Source of the DNA: an uncultured Methylobacillus sp.
GTDB taxonomy: Bacteria; Pseudomonadota; Gammaproteobacteria; Burkholderiales; Methylophilaceae
Assembly (NCBI GenBank): GCA_903824575.1
Contig: CAIJXJ010000004.1
Coordinates: forward strand, 1-62,877
Direction: 5' to 3'
Length of the DNA: 62,877 nucleotides
The position numbers were made by a program, and so were the translations under genes. Position 1 is the stretch's first letter, and every line of letters begins with the position of its first letter. Shown piece after piece: positions 34,630 to 44,181 of this stretch. The notes beneath the pieces are model-generated. The model saw only the letters and a list, made by a program, of their open reading frames with translations, searched no databases and had not been told where the DNA came from.

Positions 34630-37185
34630 TCAAGCGGGCGTTTTTTTGCTGACCGCAGGCTTCTTGGCTGCCGGCTTCTTTATCGCTGCTTTCTTGGTCG
34701 GGGCCTTTTTAACAGCGGCTTTCCTGGCTGCCGGTTTCCCCTTGACCGGTCCCTTGGCGACCTTGGCCGCCAGCAATTCCATAGCCTGCTCTAGTGTCAC
34801 CGACTCGGTCTCCATATCTTTTGGTAGCGTGGCATTGATCTTGCCATGCTGAACATAGGGACCGTAGCGGCCGGAATAGATGGCGACAGGGCCGCCTGCC
34901 GTCGGGTGCTCCCCCAGTTCCAGTAGCGGTGCCGCCTTGGCTTTGGCTTGCGCGATGAGTTCCACGGCGCGCGGCAGATCGATGTCGAACAGGCTGTCGG
35001 ATTTTGGAATCGATTTGAAGCTGCCGTCGTGGTTAAGGTAAGGCCCGAAGCGACCGAGGCCAGCGACGATTTTCTTACCGGATTCCGGATGCAATCCGAT
35101 TTCGCGTGGCAGGGCAATCAGTTTGAGTGCCGTTTCCAGTGACAGCGTCGCCAGCGGGATTTCTTTGGGAATGCTGACGCGCTTTGGCTTCTTCTTGGGG
35201 TCGTCACCCGCCAGTCCAAGTTGCAGGTAAGGGCCATAAGGTCCGTTGAGCAGCAAGATGTCCTTGCCGCTGGTGGCATCCTGGCCAATGGTGACTGGTT
35301 CGTTATTGACCGGGCCCTCGCCATCCAGGTTGCGCGTGTAATCGCATTCCGGGTAGGCGGTGCAACCGATGAAGTTGCCACGCTTGCCCAGACGCTTTGA
35401 CAGCGGTTGGCCACACTTGGGACAGGCTTCCTCCAGGATTTCCGTGCCGGGCCGGTCGACATCGCCCTTGGCCAGGATCTGGCTGTTGAAGCCCTGCCAG
35501 AATTCACCCAGCACCGGAATCCACTCGCGCTCGCCTTCGGCAATGTCATCCAGTTCGTTTTCCAGGTTGGCGGTGAAGTCGTAATCGACATATTTGGTGA
35601 AGTGTTCGGTGAGAAACTTGGTGACGATACGGCCAACATCCGTGGGCTTGAAGCGCTTGTTGTCGAGCAGCACGTATTCGCGATCCTGCAGGGTCGAGAT
35701 GATGCTGGCGTAAGTGGAGGGGCGGCCGATGCCGAATTCCTCCAGGGTCTTTACCAGGCTCGCTTCCGAGTAACGCGGTGGCGGTTCGGTGAAATGCTGG
35801 TCGCCCCAGATTTTGCTCACATCCAGCACTTCCCCCACTTCCAGGGCTGGCAACTTGCTCTCCCCTTCTTCCTCGGCGTCGTCCAGGCCTTCCATGTACA
35901 CGGCGATGAAGCCGGGGAAGATCATGGTCGATCCGGTGGCACGGAACAGATTGGCCTCAGTGCCGACGGCGAGGTCAACACTGACGGCGTCGAATCTGGC
36001 CGGTGCCATCTGGCAGGCCAGTGCGCGTTTCCAGATCATGTCGTAGAGGCGGAACTGCTCCGAGCTCAGATGCTCGCGCAGGCTGTCGGGCGTGCGGCGG
36101 ATATCGGTAGGGCGGATGGCCTCGTGCGCTTCCTGTGCGTTCTTGGCTTTCGTTTTGTACATGATGGGTGATTTCGGCAGATAGTCTGGCGTGAAATTAC
36201 CCTTGATGTAATCACGGATCTGCATCACCGCCTCAGCCGCAATGCTGAAGGAGTCGGTACGCATGTAGGTGATCAGGCCGACCGAACCCTCGGCACCAAC
36301 ATTGATGCCTTCGTACAATTGCTGGGCGGTGCGCATGGCGCGACTGGTGGTGAAGCCCAACTTGCGCACGGCTTCCTGTTGCAGCGTGGAGGTGGTGAAC
36401 GGTGCCGCCGGACTGCGATTCTTCTGCTTCTTCTCGACACGAGAAACCGTGGTCTTGCCTGCGCTGGTGGCGAGCAAGTTGCCTACGATTTCGGCTTGCT
36501 GGTCGCTGCTGGTGACGGTGAATTGCTCTACTTTATTGCCATCAAGTTGTACCAGCTTGGCATCGAATGCATTTTTCTGCTTGCGGCTTTGCAGATGAAT
36601 GGACCAGTATTCGCGCGTCTGAAAGGCTTCGATTTCCAGTTCGCGCTCGACGATCAGGCGCAAAGCAGGACTCTGCACGCGTCCGGCGGACAGGCCGCGG
36701 CGGATTTTCTTCCACAGCAGCGGTGACAGGTTGAAGCCGACCAGGTAATCGAGCGCGCGGCGTGCCTGTTGTGCGTTGACCAAGGGCATCAGGATGTCAC
36801 GCGGCGTATCGATGGCATGCAGTACCGCGCTCTTGGTGATCTCATGGAATACCACGCGCTTCAGCAACTTGTCCTTGATCAGTTTTTTGCTCTTGAGGAT
36901 TTCGGCGATATGCCAGGAAATGGCTTCCCCTTCGCGGTCCGGGTCGGTCGCCAGATAAATGGCATCGCACGACTTGACGGCTTGGGCGATGGCGTCAACA
37001 TGGCGGCTATTGCGGTCGATGACCTCGTACTTCATGGCGAAATCGTTCTCGGTATCGACCGCGCCGGATTTCGGAATCAGGTCGCGCACATGGCCATAAG
37101 AAGCCAGCACTTCGAAATCCTTGCCCAGGTATTTCTTCAGTGTTTTGGCCTTGGAAGGCGATTCGACGATGAGTAGTTTAGTCAT
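34630..37185 (-). CDS. topA: DNA topoisomerase I with basic C-terminal tail
   Basis: An 851-residue type IA topoisomerase relaxing negative supercoils. The Toprim domain (1-130) has the metal triad region DPDREGE (81-87) and the active-site tyrosine is Tyr307 (LITYMRTDS). A single four-cysteine zinc ribbon (CPKCGQPLSKR, CTAYPEC) lies near residue 600, followed by several TopoI C-terminal repeats (GPYGPYLQLG, GRFGPYLNHDG, GRYGPYVQHG). The last 45 residues are a histone-H1-like Lys/Ala/Pro tail (AAVKKAPTKKAAIKK). Such tails occur in several beta- and actinobacterial TopA proteins and help processivity. Upstream is ttcA. Confidence 0.96.
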   Translation of the reverse strand: MTKLLIVESPSKAKTLKKYLGKDFEVLASYGHVRDLIPKSGAVDTENDFAMKYEVIDRNSRHVDAIAQAVKSCDAIYLATDPDREGEAISWHIAEILKSKKLIKDKLLKRVVFHEITKSAVLHAIDTPRDILMPLVNAQQARRALDYLVGFNLSPLLWKKIRRGLSAGRVQSPALRLIVERELEIEAFQTREYWSIHLQSRKQKNAFDAKLVQLDGNKVEQFTVTSSDQQAEIVGNLLATSAGKTTVSRVEKKQKNRSPAAPFTTSTLQQEAVRKLGFTTSRAMRTAQQLYEGINVGAEGSVGLITYMRTDSFSIAAEAVMQIRDYIKGNFTPDYLPKSPIMYKTKAKNAQEAHEAIRPTDIRRTPDSLREHLSSEQFRLYDMIWKRALACQMAPARFDAVSVDLAVGTEANLFRATGSTMIFPGFIAVYMEGLDDAEEEGESKLPALEVGEVLDVSKIWGDQHFTEPPPRYSEASLVKTLEEFGIGRPSTYASIISTLQDREYVLLDNKRFKPTDVGRIVTKFLTEHFTKYVDYDFTANLENELDDIAEGEREWIPVLGEFWQGFNSQILAKGDVDRPGTEILEEACPKCGQPLSKRLGKRGNFIGCTAYPECDYTRNLDGEGPVNNEPVTIGQDATSGKDILLLNGPYGPYLQLGLAGDDPKKKPKRVSIPKEIPLATLSLETALKLIALPREIGLHPESGKKIVAGLGRFGPYLNHDGSFKSIPKSDSLFDIDLPRAVELIAQAKAKAAPLLELGEHPTAGGPVAIYSGRYGPYVQHGKINATLPKDMETESVTLEQAMELLAAKVAKGPVKGKPAARKAAVKKAPTKKAAIKKPAAKKPAVSKKTPA

Positions 37186-37263
37186 TTAGTCAGTACAAGG
37201 TGGGTGACATGAGCGGCAGATAATAAGAGCAAACACATGCCTTGGGCAAGAAAGCGATTTTTG

Positions 37264-38166
37264 TCAGCCGATCTTGCGCACGAATGCGATGCGGTTTCCC
37301 TCTGCACTGGAAAAATTGAGAGCGTTGTCTTGGTCGATGTCGCCGAATAGCGGGTCTGCCTCAGGGGCCTCGCCAGAAAGAGACTTGAAGTCGAACAGAT
37401 TGGTGTCCGCCAGGTGCGAGGGCGCGACATTGGTCAGGGCGCGGAAGATGTTTTCGGTGCGTCCTGGTTGCTCCAACTCCCAACCAGCCAGCATGGCCTT
37501 GATCTTCTGGCGTTGCAGGTTCTCTTGCGAGCCGCACAGGTCGCACGGAATAATGGGGAATTCCATGCCACGGGCGTAAGCGGCGATGTCCTTCTCGGCG
37601 CAGTAGGCTAGCGGTCGCATGACGATGAATTCGCCCTGATTGGTCGCGAGCTTGGGCGGCATCGCTTTCAACTTGGCGCCGAAGAACATATTGAGGAATA
37701 AGGTCTGAACGATGTCGTCGCGGTGGTGACCCAGCGCGATCTTGTTGGCGCCCAGTTCCTGTGCGGTACGGTAGATGATGCCGCGACGCAGGCGTGAACA
37801 CAGCGAGCAGGTGGTCTTGCCTGTCGGTACCTTCTCCTTGACGATGGAATAGGTGTCGGCTTCGACGATGCGGTAATCCACGCCCAACTGTTCCAGATAG
37901 GCCGGCAGGATGTGTTCGGGGAATCCCGGCTGCTTCTGGTCAAGATTCATCGCAATCAGCTTGAAGTTGACGGGCGCGCGCTCCTGTAACGCGAGCAGGA
38001 TCATGAGCATGGCGTGCGAATCCTTGCCGCCACTCATGCAGACCAGGATAGTGTCGCCATCCTCGATCATGTTGTAGTCGCCGATGGCGCGGCCCACGGA
38101 GCTGAGTAGTTTGTTGCGCAGTTTCAAAAAATTGCCGGAAACATTTTCGGGGTAGTGTTTCATCAT
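37264..38166 (-). CDS. ttcA: tRNA 2-thiocytidine synthetase TtcA
   Basis: A 300-residue enzyme that puts sulfur on C32 of tRNAs with a 4Fe-4S cluster. The PP-loop ATP motif SGGKDS is residues 45-50; cluster and catalytic cysteines are Cys120/Cys123 (TTCSLCSRL) and Cys208/Cys211 (IIPCDLCGS). The start is ATG 38166 (or 38163), with no Shine-Dalgarno: the sequence just upstream is the repeat array TAGCCCC. This is unusual for the gene. Sulfur comes from a cysteine desulfurase, so the desulfurase at 61 kb could in principle supply it, but that is only inference. Confidence 0.93.
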   Translation of the reverse strand: MMKHYPENVSGNFLKLRNKLLSSVGRAIGDYNMIEDGDTILVCMSGGKDSHAMLMILLALQERAPVNFKLIAMNLDQKQPGFPEHILPAYLEQLGVDYRIVEADTYSIVKEKVPTGKTTCSLCSRLRRGIIYRTAQELGANKIALGHHRDDIVQTLFLNMFFGAKLKAMPPKLATNQGEFIVMRPLAYCAEKDIAAYARGMEFPIIPCDLCGSQENLQRQKIKAMLAGWELEQPGRTENIFRALTNVAPSHLADTNLFDFKSLSGEAPEADPLFGDIDQDNALNFSSAEGNRIAFVRKIG

Positions 38167-38171
38167 AATTA

Positions 38172-38234
38172 GGGGCTAGGGGCTAGGGGCTAGGGGCTAG
38201 GGGCTAGGGGCTAGGGGCTAGGGGCTAGGGGCTA
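38172..38234. repeat. nine perfect GGGGCTA heptamers
   Basis: Nine exact tandem copies (63 bases). On the minus strand they read TAGCCCC, and the first copy supplies the TAG stop of the SDR gene. The array ends 5 bases before the ttcA ATG. The plus strand holds nine G4 runs spaced by three bases (CTA), a textbook intramolecular G-quadruplex pattern on the template strand of the two genes. Confidence 0.95.
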
Positions 38235-38984
38235 CAAATTCAAGGAGCGGCCACCATCGACGGCGATGACTTGGCCGGTGATGAACGGGGCGTCCTGGAT
38301 CAGGAAACGTACGGCACGGGCGATATCATCCGGCTCGCCGATGCGTTTCAACAGCGTTTGAGAAATGACCCGTTGGCGGTAGACCTCGTCGAATTGCGGG
38401 TTGTCTTCCGGCCATAGGACGGGGCCCGGCGCCACGGCGTTGACGCGCACTTCCGGCGCCAGTTCATGCGCGAGGGATCGGGTCAACGTTACCAGGCCGG
38501 CCTTGGCGACGCTGTAAACGACATAGCCTTTCTTCGGACGCTCGACGTGATTGTCGGTGATGTTGATGATAGAGCCCTGATGTTTGCGTAATTCGGCCGC
38601 CGCAGCCTGCGACAGAAATAGCGGCGCTTTCAGGTTGGAACTCATCAGGTCCTCCCAGTCCCCCTCCTTGATGGCGCCGATCTCGGTTGGGTAATAGCTG
38701 GAGGCGTTGTTGATCAGTACGTCGAGGCGTCCGAATTGCTGAACCGTTTCCTGCACCATGCCGGCCAGCATGGACAGGTTTTGCAGATCACCCTGGATGA
38801 TGGCGACCGATTGTGGTCGTTGCAGGTTGAGTTCGGCTTGAAGCGCGCGCGCCTCGCCATGCGAGGTGCGGTAATGGATCATCAGACGCGCACCGTCCTT
38901 GTGTAACAGGCGGCAAATGGCAGCGCCGACGCGCCTGGCGCCGCCGGTGATGAGCACAACTTTATCCTGCAGGTCGGCGGTCAC
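38232..38984 (-). CDS. short-chain dehydrogenase, FolM/pteridine-reductase-like
   Basis: A 250-residue NADP-dependent SDR. The nucleotide motif is TGGARRVGAAIC (the Arg-Arg form TGxxxRxG seen in pteridine reductases and FolM), then NNASSYYP, the catalytic Tyr-Lys in VYSVAKAGL and Ser in SIINITDN-type strand position. It is most like FolM/PTR1, which reduce dihydrofolate or dihydrobiopterin, so a folate or pterin role is possible; general SDR function cannot be excluded. Its stop codon lies in the heptamer array, and it is in line with ttcA and topA on the minus strand. Confidence 0.82.
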   Translation of the reverse strand: MTADLQDKVVLITGGARRVGAAICRLLHKDGARLMIHYRTSHGEARALQAELNLQRPQSVAIIQGDLQNLSMLAGMVQETVQQFGRLDVLINNASSYYPTEIGAIKEGDWEDLMSSNLKAPLFLSQAAAAELRKHQGSIINITDNHVERPKKGYVVYSVAKAGLVTLTRSLAHELAPEVRVNAVAPGPVLWPEDNPQFDEVYRQRVISQTLLKRIGEPDDIARAVRFLIQDAPFITGQVIAVDGGRSLNL

Positions 38985-39043
38985 GTTTTAAAGAGGCTTC
39001 CTTTCAAGGGCGTATAATTTAACACATCCATGGAATTCCCCCG

Positions 39044-40195
39044 ATGACATCACTTCCCCTGCCCTCCGAAGAACAACTGACGCACAGCACGCTTTTGGTT
39101 CAACGCCTGCGCGACGAGATTGCCATCCAAGGTGGCTGGATCACATTCGCGAGATTCATGGAACTGGTGTTGTACGCGCCGGGCCTCGGTTATTACAGTG
39201 CTGGATCAAAAAAAATCGGACCGGATGGGGATTTTGTGACCGCCCCGGAAATTTCTCCGCTGTTTGCCCGCAGTTTGGCAAGGCAGGCTGCGCAAGTCCT
39301 GGGCGTGACCGCCGGCGATATTCTGGAACTCGGCGCTGGCACCGGGAAGATGGCCGGTCAGATGCTGTTGGAGTTGCAGCGACTGGAGGCGTTGCCGCAG
39401 CGTTACCTTATCCTGGAGGTCAGCGCACACCTGCGTGCAGTACAGGCTGAAACCCTTGGCGTATTGTTGCCGCCCGATCTGCTGCAGCGCGTCGAATGGC
39501 TGGACGAACTACCGGTCACGATCACCGGTTTTGTCTTTGGTAATGAGGTGCTGGACGCGTTGCCGGTCAATATCCTGGTGGGTTGTGAGGATGGCGTGCA
39601 TGAGCGGGGGGTGGCGTGGCAGGGCGATGGATTTGTCTGGGTCGAGCGGCCGGTTGTCGATCCCGTGCTGCGCGAGGCGGCCATGAGGCTGGGTCTGCCT
39701 TCAGGCTATGTCAGCGAAATCTGCATGGCCTTGCCGGCCTTGGTCGCTAGCCTGGGCGTCGCGCTGCAGCAAGGCGTGCTGCTGTTCATCGATTACGGCT
39801 TTCCGCGGCGCGAGTACTATCATCCGCAGCGTGCCACCGGCACCTTGATGTGCCACTATCGCCAACGCGCCCACGATGCCCCTTTTTTTTATCCCGGACT
39901 ACAGGACATCACCGCCCATGTCGATTTTACAGCGGTGGCCGAAGCTGCTGTGGCCCAAAGCATGGCAGTGCTTGGCTATGCCGGTCAGGCGCAGTTTCTG
40001 ATCAATTGCGGCATTACTGATTTGTTGGCGGAGATTTCCCCTGATGATATGACCGCTTATCTGCCGCAGGTCGCGCATGCGCAGAAATTGCTGTCGCCGG
40101 CAGAAATGGGTGAGTTGTTCAAGGTCATCGCACTGGGGCGTGGCATGGATCCTTTGCTGGGTTTCGTGCAGGGCGACAAGTGCCATGCGTTATAA
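39044..40195 (+). CDS. SAM-dependent methyltransferase, MidA/NDUFAF7 family
   Basis: A 383-residue protein of the DUF185/MidA family. The methyltransferase fold shows the SAM-binding glycine loop ILELGAGTGKMAG (about 88-100), preceded by FVTAPEISPLF and followed by YLILEVSAHLR and the family phrase FGNEVLDALPVN. In mitochondria the homologue dimethylates an Arg of a complex I subunit; the bacterial target is not known. It starts at ATG 39044 with GGAATTCC upstream. It is divergent from the SDR gene and followed by trmB (27 bases), likely one transcript. Confidence 0.87.
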   Translation: MTSLPLPSEEQLTHSTLLVQRLRDEIAIQGGWITFARFMELVLYAPGLGYYSAGSKKIGPDGDFVTAPEISPLFARSLARQAAQVLGVTAGDILELGAGTGKMAGQMLLELQRLEALPQRYLILEVSAHLRAVQAETLGVLLPPDLLQRVEWLDELPVTITGFVFGNEVLDALPVNILVGCEDGVHERGVAWQGDGFVWVERPVVDPVLREAAMRLGLPSGYVSEICMALPALVASLGVALQQGVLLFIDYGFPRREYYHPQRATGTLMCHYRQRAHDAPFFYPGLQDITAHVDFTAVAEAAVAQSMAVLGYAGQAQFLINCGITDLLAEISPDDMTAYLPQVAHAQKLLSPAEMGELFKVIALGRGMDPLLGFVQGDKCHAL

Positions 40196-40222
40196 TGCGC
40201 GCCATTTTTGAGCAGGTCTGAC

Positions 40223-40894
40223 ATGGAACACTCCCGCCCCATTCGTAGTTTTGTGTTGCGTCAGGGTCGCTTGACCGCCGCGCAGGAACGCGCCGTGGAT
40301 ACCCTGCTGCCGTTATTCGGCATTCCCTACGGTGCAGAGACGCTGGATCTGGACGCTGTGTTTGGCCGATCCGCCCCCAAGATTCTGGAAATCGGTTTCG
40401 GCATGGGCGGTGCCACGGCCGTAATTGCTGCTGCCAATCCTGGGCAGGATTATCTAGGTATCGAGGTACACACGCCGGGCGTAGGTAACTTGCTGAAGTT
40501 GGTAGAAGAGCAGGGTTTGACCAACCTGCGCGTGATCCAGCATGATGCGGTCGAAGTGCTGCGGTTCATGATTGCGGACAGCACGCTCGATGGCGTGCAT
40601 ATCTTCTTTCCCGATCCCTGGCATAAGAAGCGCCACCACAAGCGCCGCTTGCTGCAGGCGGAATTCGTCAATTTGCTATGTGCCAAGCTGAAGCCTGCCG
40701 GCTATCTGCACTTTGCCACCGATTGGGAAGAATATGCCCGGTGGACGCTGGAAGTTTTGCATGACCAACCGCTGTTGATTAATACAGCAGAGGAATACGC
40801 ACCCAGGCCCGAATATCGTCCGTTGACCAAGTTCGAGCAGCGCGGGCTGAATCTCGGGCATGGGGTGTGGGATCTGATTTATCGGCGGGTTTAG
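40223..40894 (+). CDS. trmB: tRNA (guanine-N7)-methyltransferase
   Basis: A 223-residue enzyme methylating G46 of tRNA. SAM-binding [13 protein letters not shown], the catalytic/acidic [16 protein letters not shown] and a C-terminal [12 protein letters not shown] are the family landmarks. ATG 40223 with AGGT upstream is preferred over the TTG at 40208. It follows the MidA-type gene. Confidence 0.94.
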   Translation: MEHSRPIRSFVLRQGRLTAAQERAVDTLLPLFGIPYGAETLDLDAVFGRSAPKILEIGFGMGGATAVIAAANPGQDYLGIEVHTPGVGNLLKLVEEQGLTNLRVIQHDAVEVLRFMIADSTLDGVHIFFPDPWHKKRHHKRRLLQAEFVNLLCAKLKPAGYLHFATDWEEYARWTLEVLHDQPLLINTAEEYAPRPEYRPLTKFEQRGLNLGHGVWDLIYRRV

Positions 40895-40987
40895 CGCGCC
40901 GTCATTCCGGCATGATCCCGGCCGGCAGGGGGTGGCCAGGCAGAAGGGGAATAGGGGCTATGCCTCCATAGCCTTCAATAGGTATCT

Positions 40988-41018
40988 AGGGCGCAATGCC
41001 CATGGGTTATTGCGCCCT
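40988..41018. terminator. hairpin between trmB and engB
   Basis: AGGGCGCAAT (40988-40997) and ATTGCGCCCT (41009-41018) form a 10-bp stem with an 11-base loop between convergent trmB and engB. There is no long T-run. A second small hairpin (GGCTATGCCTCCATAGCC, about 40957-40974) lies next to it. Confidence 0.5.
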
Positions 41019-41035
41019 GCGTGGCTCTGGCAGAT

Positions 41036-41671
41036 TTATCCCTGCGCTGGCTCTTCGTTCGACACTGGTTCTGTCGGCGGATTCAGCCAGGCGTTGATGA
41101 CAGTTTCGGCTTCTTCCACGCCTTGCTTCTTCAGGCTGGAAAATAGCTGTGCTGAACATTGATCGCCCCAACCTTCCAGCAAGGCACGGCGAACCTTGAT
41201 CAGGGTCTGCATGGCATCCGACCGCGACAGCTTGTCGGATTTTGTCAGGAGTACGTGAATCGGTTTGCCGGTTGGAGAAAACCAATCCAGCATTTTGTGG
41301 TCGAGCGGGGTAAGCGGGTGGCGCGAATCCATGACCAGCACCAGGCCTTGCAGGCTGAAGCGCATGGAGAGGTAACTGGCCAGCACGTCTTGCCAGTGTT
41401 TGCGCATGGCTTCAGGCACCTTGGCATAACCGTAACCCGGCAAGTCCACCAGATAGCGGTCGCCGCCCAGACTGAAGAAGTTGATCAGTTGGGTACGACC
41501 GGGCTGTTTGCTGACATAGGCCAGACGGTTGTGGTTGGCCAGGGTATTGATGGCGCTGGATTTTCCGGCATTGGAGCGTCCGGCAAAGGCGATCTCGATG
41601 CCGGTAGCGGGCGGCAAATCTCGCAACTGATTGGCGGAGATAAAGAATTCGGCGTTCTGGAAGAGAGGCAT
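41036..41671 (-). CDS. engB: ribosome biogenesis GTP-binding protein EngB/YsxC
   Basis: A 211-residue GTPase needed for 50S assembly and division. G1 is [10 protein letters not shown]2/G3 are in GRTQLINFF and [13 protein letters not shown]4 is [11 protein letters not shown] 41671 ([10 protein letters not shown]) was chosen; an open frame extends to 41764 without support. The gene is convergent with trmB and divergent from the cytochrome gene, which starts 120 bases away. Confidence 0.95.
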   Translation of the reverse strand: MPLFQNAEFFISANQLRDLPPATGIEIAFAGRSNAGKSSAINTLANHNRLAYVSKQPGRTQLINFFSLGGDRYLVDLPGYGYAKVPEAMRKHWQDVLASYLSMRFSLQGLVLVMDSRHPLTPLDHKMLDWFSPTGKPIHVLLTKSDKLSRSDAMQTLIKVRRALLEGWGDQCSAQLFSSLKKQGVEEAETVINAWLNPPTEPVSNEEPAQG

Positions 41672-41790
41672 TGTTTTCGCGACTGGATTTTGGCAGGGTC
41701 GAAATGCTACCACGATACCTTGAACTTGGTTAAAATGACACGCATTCAGGCCTGCGGGCTTCAACGATCAAACAGTCTCAAGGGGTAGTC

Positions 41791-42393
41791 ATGTATTTCC
41801 GGAAAATTGCGGTGTTTGTGGCAGTTCTGTTGGGCGCAATGAGCGCTCACGCGACGGGTGATGCGGCCAAGGGCTCAGTGATGGCCACGACGGTGTGCGT
41901 GGCCTGCCATGCCGCCGATGGCAATAGCGTGATGCCGGCGAACCCTAAGCTGGCAGGTCAGTTTCCAGAGTATCTCAGCAAACAGTTGAAGAACTTCAAG
42001 GCCGGCACGCGAGCTAACCCTGTGATGGGGCCGATGGCGGGTACGCTGACCGAAGAGGATGTCAGCAATCTTGCTGCTTATTTTAGTTCTCAGACAGCCA
42101 AGGCTGGCTCGGCCAAGACTAATGGTGCCGGTTCTGAGGGTGAGAGTATTTACAAGGGCGGCATCGCCGATAAGAATGTCCCTGCGTGCGCTGCCTGTCA
42201 TGGTGCTAACGGTGCCGGGTTGCCGGTGCAATATCCGCGTCTTGCCGGTCAGCATGCGGAATACCTGAGCAATCAGTTGAAGGCCTTCCGTTCAGGGGAG
42301 CGCGCCAATGCCCCGATGATGAAAGTTATTGCGGCCAGATTGTCTGATCAGGAAATTGCCGCCGTGGCTGATTACGTGCAGGGCTTGAAATAA
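41791..42393 (+). CDS. cytochrome c4 (diheme)
   Basis: A 200-residue periplasmic electron carrier with two c-type hemes. A signal peptide (FRKIAVFVAVLLGAMSAHA) is followed by two similar domains: Cys36-Val-Ala-Cys39-His40 and Cys133-Ala-Ala-Cys136-His137. Met ligands are likely in NPVMGPMAG and NAPMMKVIA, and both halves share the phrase LAGQ and an ending of AYF/ADYVQGL. It passes electrons from the bc1 complex or a donor to cytochrome cbb3 or similar oxidases. A strong terminator follows. Confidence 0.93.
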   Translation: MYFRKIAVFVAVLLGAMSAHATGDAAKGSVMATTVCVACHAADGNSVMPANPKLAGQFPEYLSKQLKNFKAGTRANPVMGPMAGTLTEEDVSNLAAYFSSQTAKAGSAKTNGAGSEGESIYKGGIADKNVPACAACHGANGAGLPVQYPRLAGQHAEYLSNQLKAFRSGERANAPMMKVIAARLSDQEIAAVADYVQGLK

Positions 42394-42416
42394 GGTTGAA
42401 CCCATAAATGGACTCT

Positions 42417-42447
42417 GAATCGGGGGTGGCTTTGCCACCCCCGATTC
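42417..42447 (+). terminator. terminator after cytochrome c4
   Basis: GAATCGGGGGTGG (42417-42429) and CCACCCCCGATTC (42435-42447) form a perfect 13-bp stem with a 5-base loop. The T-run after it is short. Confidence 0.8.
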
Positions 42448-42562
42448 ATTTCCGCAGCAGCGACAGGGCCACATTTTCAGGCCTCTCCAGTCATTTAAAT
42501 GTGATAGCCACCAGTAACAGTTACTACACAGCCTTGTAAAAAAATAGAGATTCAATTAAAAT

Positions 42563-42602
42563 AAATATCCTGTAAGTTATTAATTGACAGGATATTTTTT
42601 AT
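42563..42602. terminator. AT-rich inverted repeat with T-run upstream of the pilin-like gene
   Basis: AAATATCCTGT (42563-42573) and ACAGGATATTT (42587-42597) pair with a 13-base loop and a T6 run. It lies 46 bases before the pilin-like ATG, so it could be a terminator or an attenuator in the gene's leader. A TTGACA (42584-42589) overlaps it. Confidence 0.55.
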
Positions 42603-42647
42603 TGAAACGAATGAGGTGCAGTGAAGGCGAGATAAAGGAGCGATAGG

Positions 42648-43277
42648 ATGAAAAAACAATCGGGTTTTACATTGATCGAGTTGTCGATCGTACTTGTCAT
42701 TATTGGTCTGTTGTTAGGTGGTGTGCTCAAGGGGCAGGAGTTGATTACTTCAGCCAGAATTAAAAATGTGATTTCTGATTTTTCCGGTACCACGGTTGGT
42801 TTCTACGGCTATCAGGATCGTTACAAGTCGATTCCGGGTGATGACAGCGGGGCGGATGCGCGTTGGGGCACAACTTCCAGCAACGGGAATGGTAATGGTG
42901 TGCTGGCTGGTAATTTTGATGCTAGTAGTGGTGAAAGCTACAACTTCTGGATGCATATGCGCCGGGCTGGATTTGTCGGTGGTTCAGACGGAGGTGGGCC
43001 GATCAATGCATATTCTGGAAAGTTGGGTGTGCAGGAGGGTGGCGACGCCTTTCGCAGTACGGCTGATGCTGGTACCGGTCTCAAAGGGGCCGTGATCTGC
43101 GAGTCGCATATTCCGGACAAGGCGGCCTTTGCGATTGATAATCAGATCGATGATGGCAAGCCGAATTCTGGCGTCCTCAGGGCAGTGAAAGAGTCAGCAG
43201 ATATGGTTTTGACGACAGCGGATACGAGCTATGTGGAGGATGGTAATACTTTTTACACGCTGTGTAAGTCCGTCTAA
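42648..43277 (+). CDS. type IV pilin-like/pseudopilin protein
   Basis: A 209-residue prepilin. The leader MKKQSG ends at the peptidase site, and the mature part begins FTLIELSIVLVIIGLLLG with the +5 Glu (residue 11). The rest is a globular domain of about 180 residues rich in Gly, Ser and Asp, with only two or three cysteines (Cys at about 145 and near the C-terminus). Length and N-terminus suggest a major or minor pilin-like subunit rather than a classical PilA. AAGGAG lies eight bases upstream. It is followed by a terminator, so it is expressed alone; no pil assembly genes are near it, but pilSR lies in the same window. Confidence 0.85.
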   Translation: MKKQSGFTLIELSIVLVIIGLLLGGVLKGQELITSARIKNVISDFSGTTVGFYGYQDRYKSIPGDDSGADARWGTTSSNGNGNGVLAGNFDASSGESYNFWMHMRRAGFVGGSDGGGPINAYSGKLGVQEGGDAFRSTADAGTGLKGAVICESHIPDKAAFAIDNQIDDGKPNSGVLRAVKESADMVLTTADTSYVEDGNTFYTLCKSV

Positions 43278-43291
43278 AAAATGTTGCAACC

Positions 43292-43318
43292 AAAGCCCGC
43301 TTTGGCGGGTTTTTTATT
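43292..43318 (+). terminator. terminator after the pilin-like gene
   Basis: AGCCCGC and GCGGGTT flank a TTTG loop (about 43294-43312), with a T6 run after. It lies 15 bases downstream of the pilin-like stop codon. Confidence 0.85.
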
Positions 43319-43374
43319 TGCTACACTTTGCACCATTCGCATCCGGCTGCGTTTTGAATTAGAATCTCACGCCT

Positions 43375-44181
43375 ATGAGCGACACCATCGTCGAAATAAA
43401 CAACCTATCCTTTGCCTATAACAGCCGTTTGCTGCACAAAGGCATCAACATGCGCTTTCCGCGAGGCAAAGTGGTGGCCATTATGGGCGGCTCCGGCTCC
43501 GGAAAAACGACCTTGCTGCGCCTCATCGGTGGACAACTCGCGCCTAGCGAGGGTGAGGTGCGAGTAGATGGCCGGGTGGTGCACCAGCAATCGCGCGACG
43601 AGGTTTACAGGATGCGACGCAAGATGGGTATGCTGTTCCAGTTTGGGGCCTTGTTTACCGATCTGTCTGTATTTGACAATGTGGCTTTTCCGATGCGAGA
43701 GCATACCAGTCTGCCTGAATCAATCATTCGTGACCTGGTGCTGCTGAAATTAAATGCGGTTGGATTGCGCGGTGCGCGCGACCTGATGCCGGCAGAGCTG
43801 TCCGGCGGCATGGCACGGCGTGTGGCGCTGGCGCGGACGGTGGCGCTGGATCCCGCCATCATCATGTATGACGAGCCGTTCGCCGGGTTGGACCCGATTT
43901 CAATGGGCGTGATCGTCAACCTGATTCGCAACCTGAACGATGCGTTGGGTGCGACCTCCATCGTGGTGACACACGATGTGCACGAGACATTTTCTTTCGT
44001 CGATTACGTCTATTTCGTGTCCAACGGGGTGGTAGTGGCGGAAGGCACGCCAGATGATCTGCGCGCCTCCGAGATGCCGTTCGTACACCAGTTCGTACAT
44101 GGCGAGGCCGACGGTCCGGTACCATTCCACTATGCAGCGCCGGATTACCGTCAGGATATGCTGAGAGGCGTCAATGTTTGA
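43375..44181 (+). CDS. mlaF: Mla phospholipid transport ATPase MlaF
   Basis: A 268-residue cytosolic ATPase of the MlaFEDB complex, which moves phospholipids between the inner and outer membranes to keep outer-membrane asymmetry. Walker A is GGSGSGKT (about 38-45), the signature [13 protein letters not shown] and Walker [14 protein letters not shown]. The C-terminus FPMREHT region and the MlaF-type tail fit the family. It overlaps mlaE by 8 bases. This is the first gene of a seven- to eight-gene run. Confidence 0.95.
   Translation: MSDTIVEINNLSFAYNSRLLHKGINMRFPRGKVVAIMGGSGSGKTTLLRLIGGQLAPSEGEVRVDGRVVHQQSRDEVYRMRRKMGMLFQFGALFTDLSVFDNVAFPMREHTSLPESIIRDLVLLKLNAVGLRGARDLMPAELSGGMARRVALARTVALDPAIIMYDEPFAGLDPISMGVIVNLIRNLNDALGATSIVVTHDVHETFSFVDYVYFVSNGVVVAEGTPDDLRASEMPFVHQFVHGEADGPVPFHYAAPDYRQDMLRGVNV

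Noticed and set aside
38172-38234. Possible CRISPR array
   Set aside because: The 7-base unit has no spacers between copies, so it is a simple tandem repeat.
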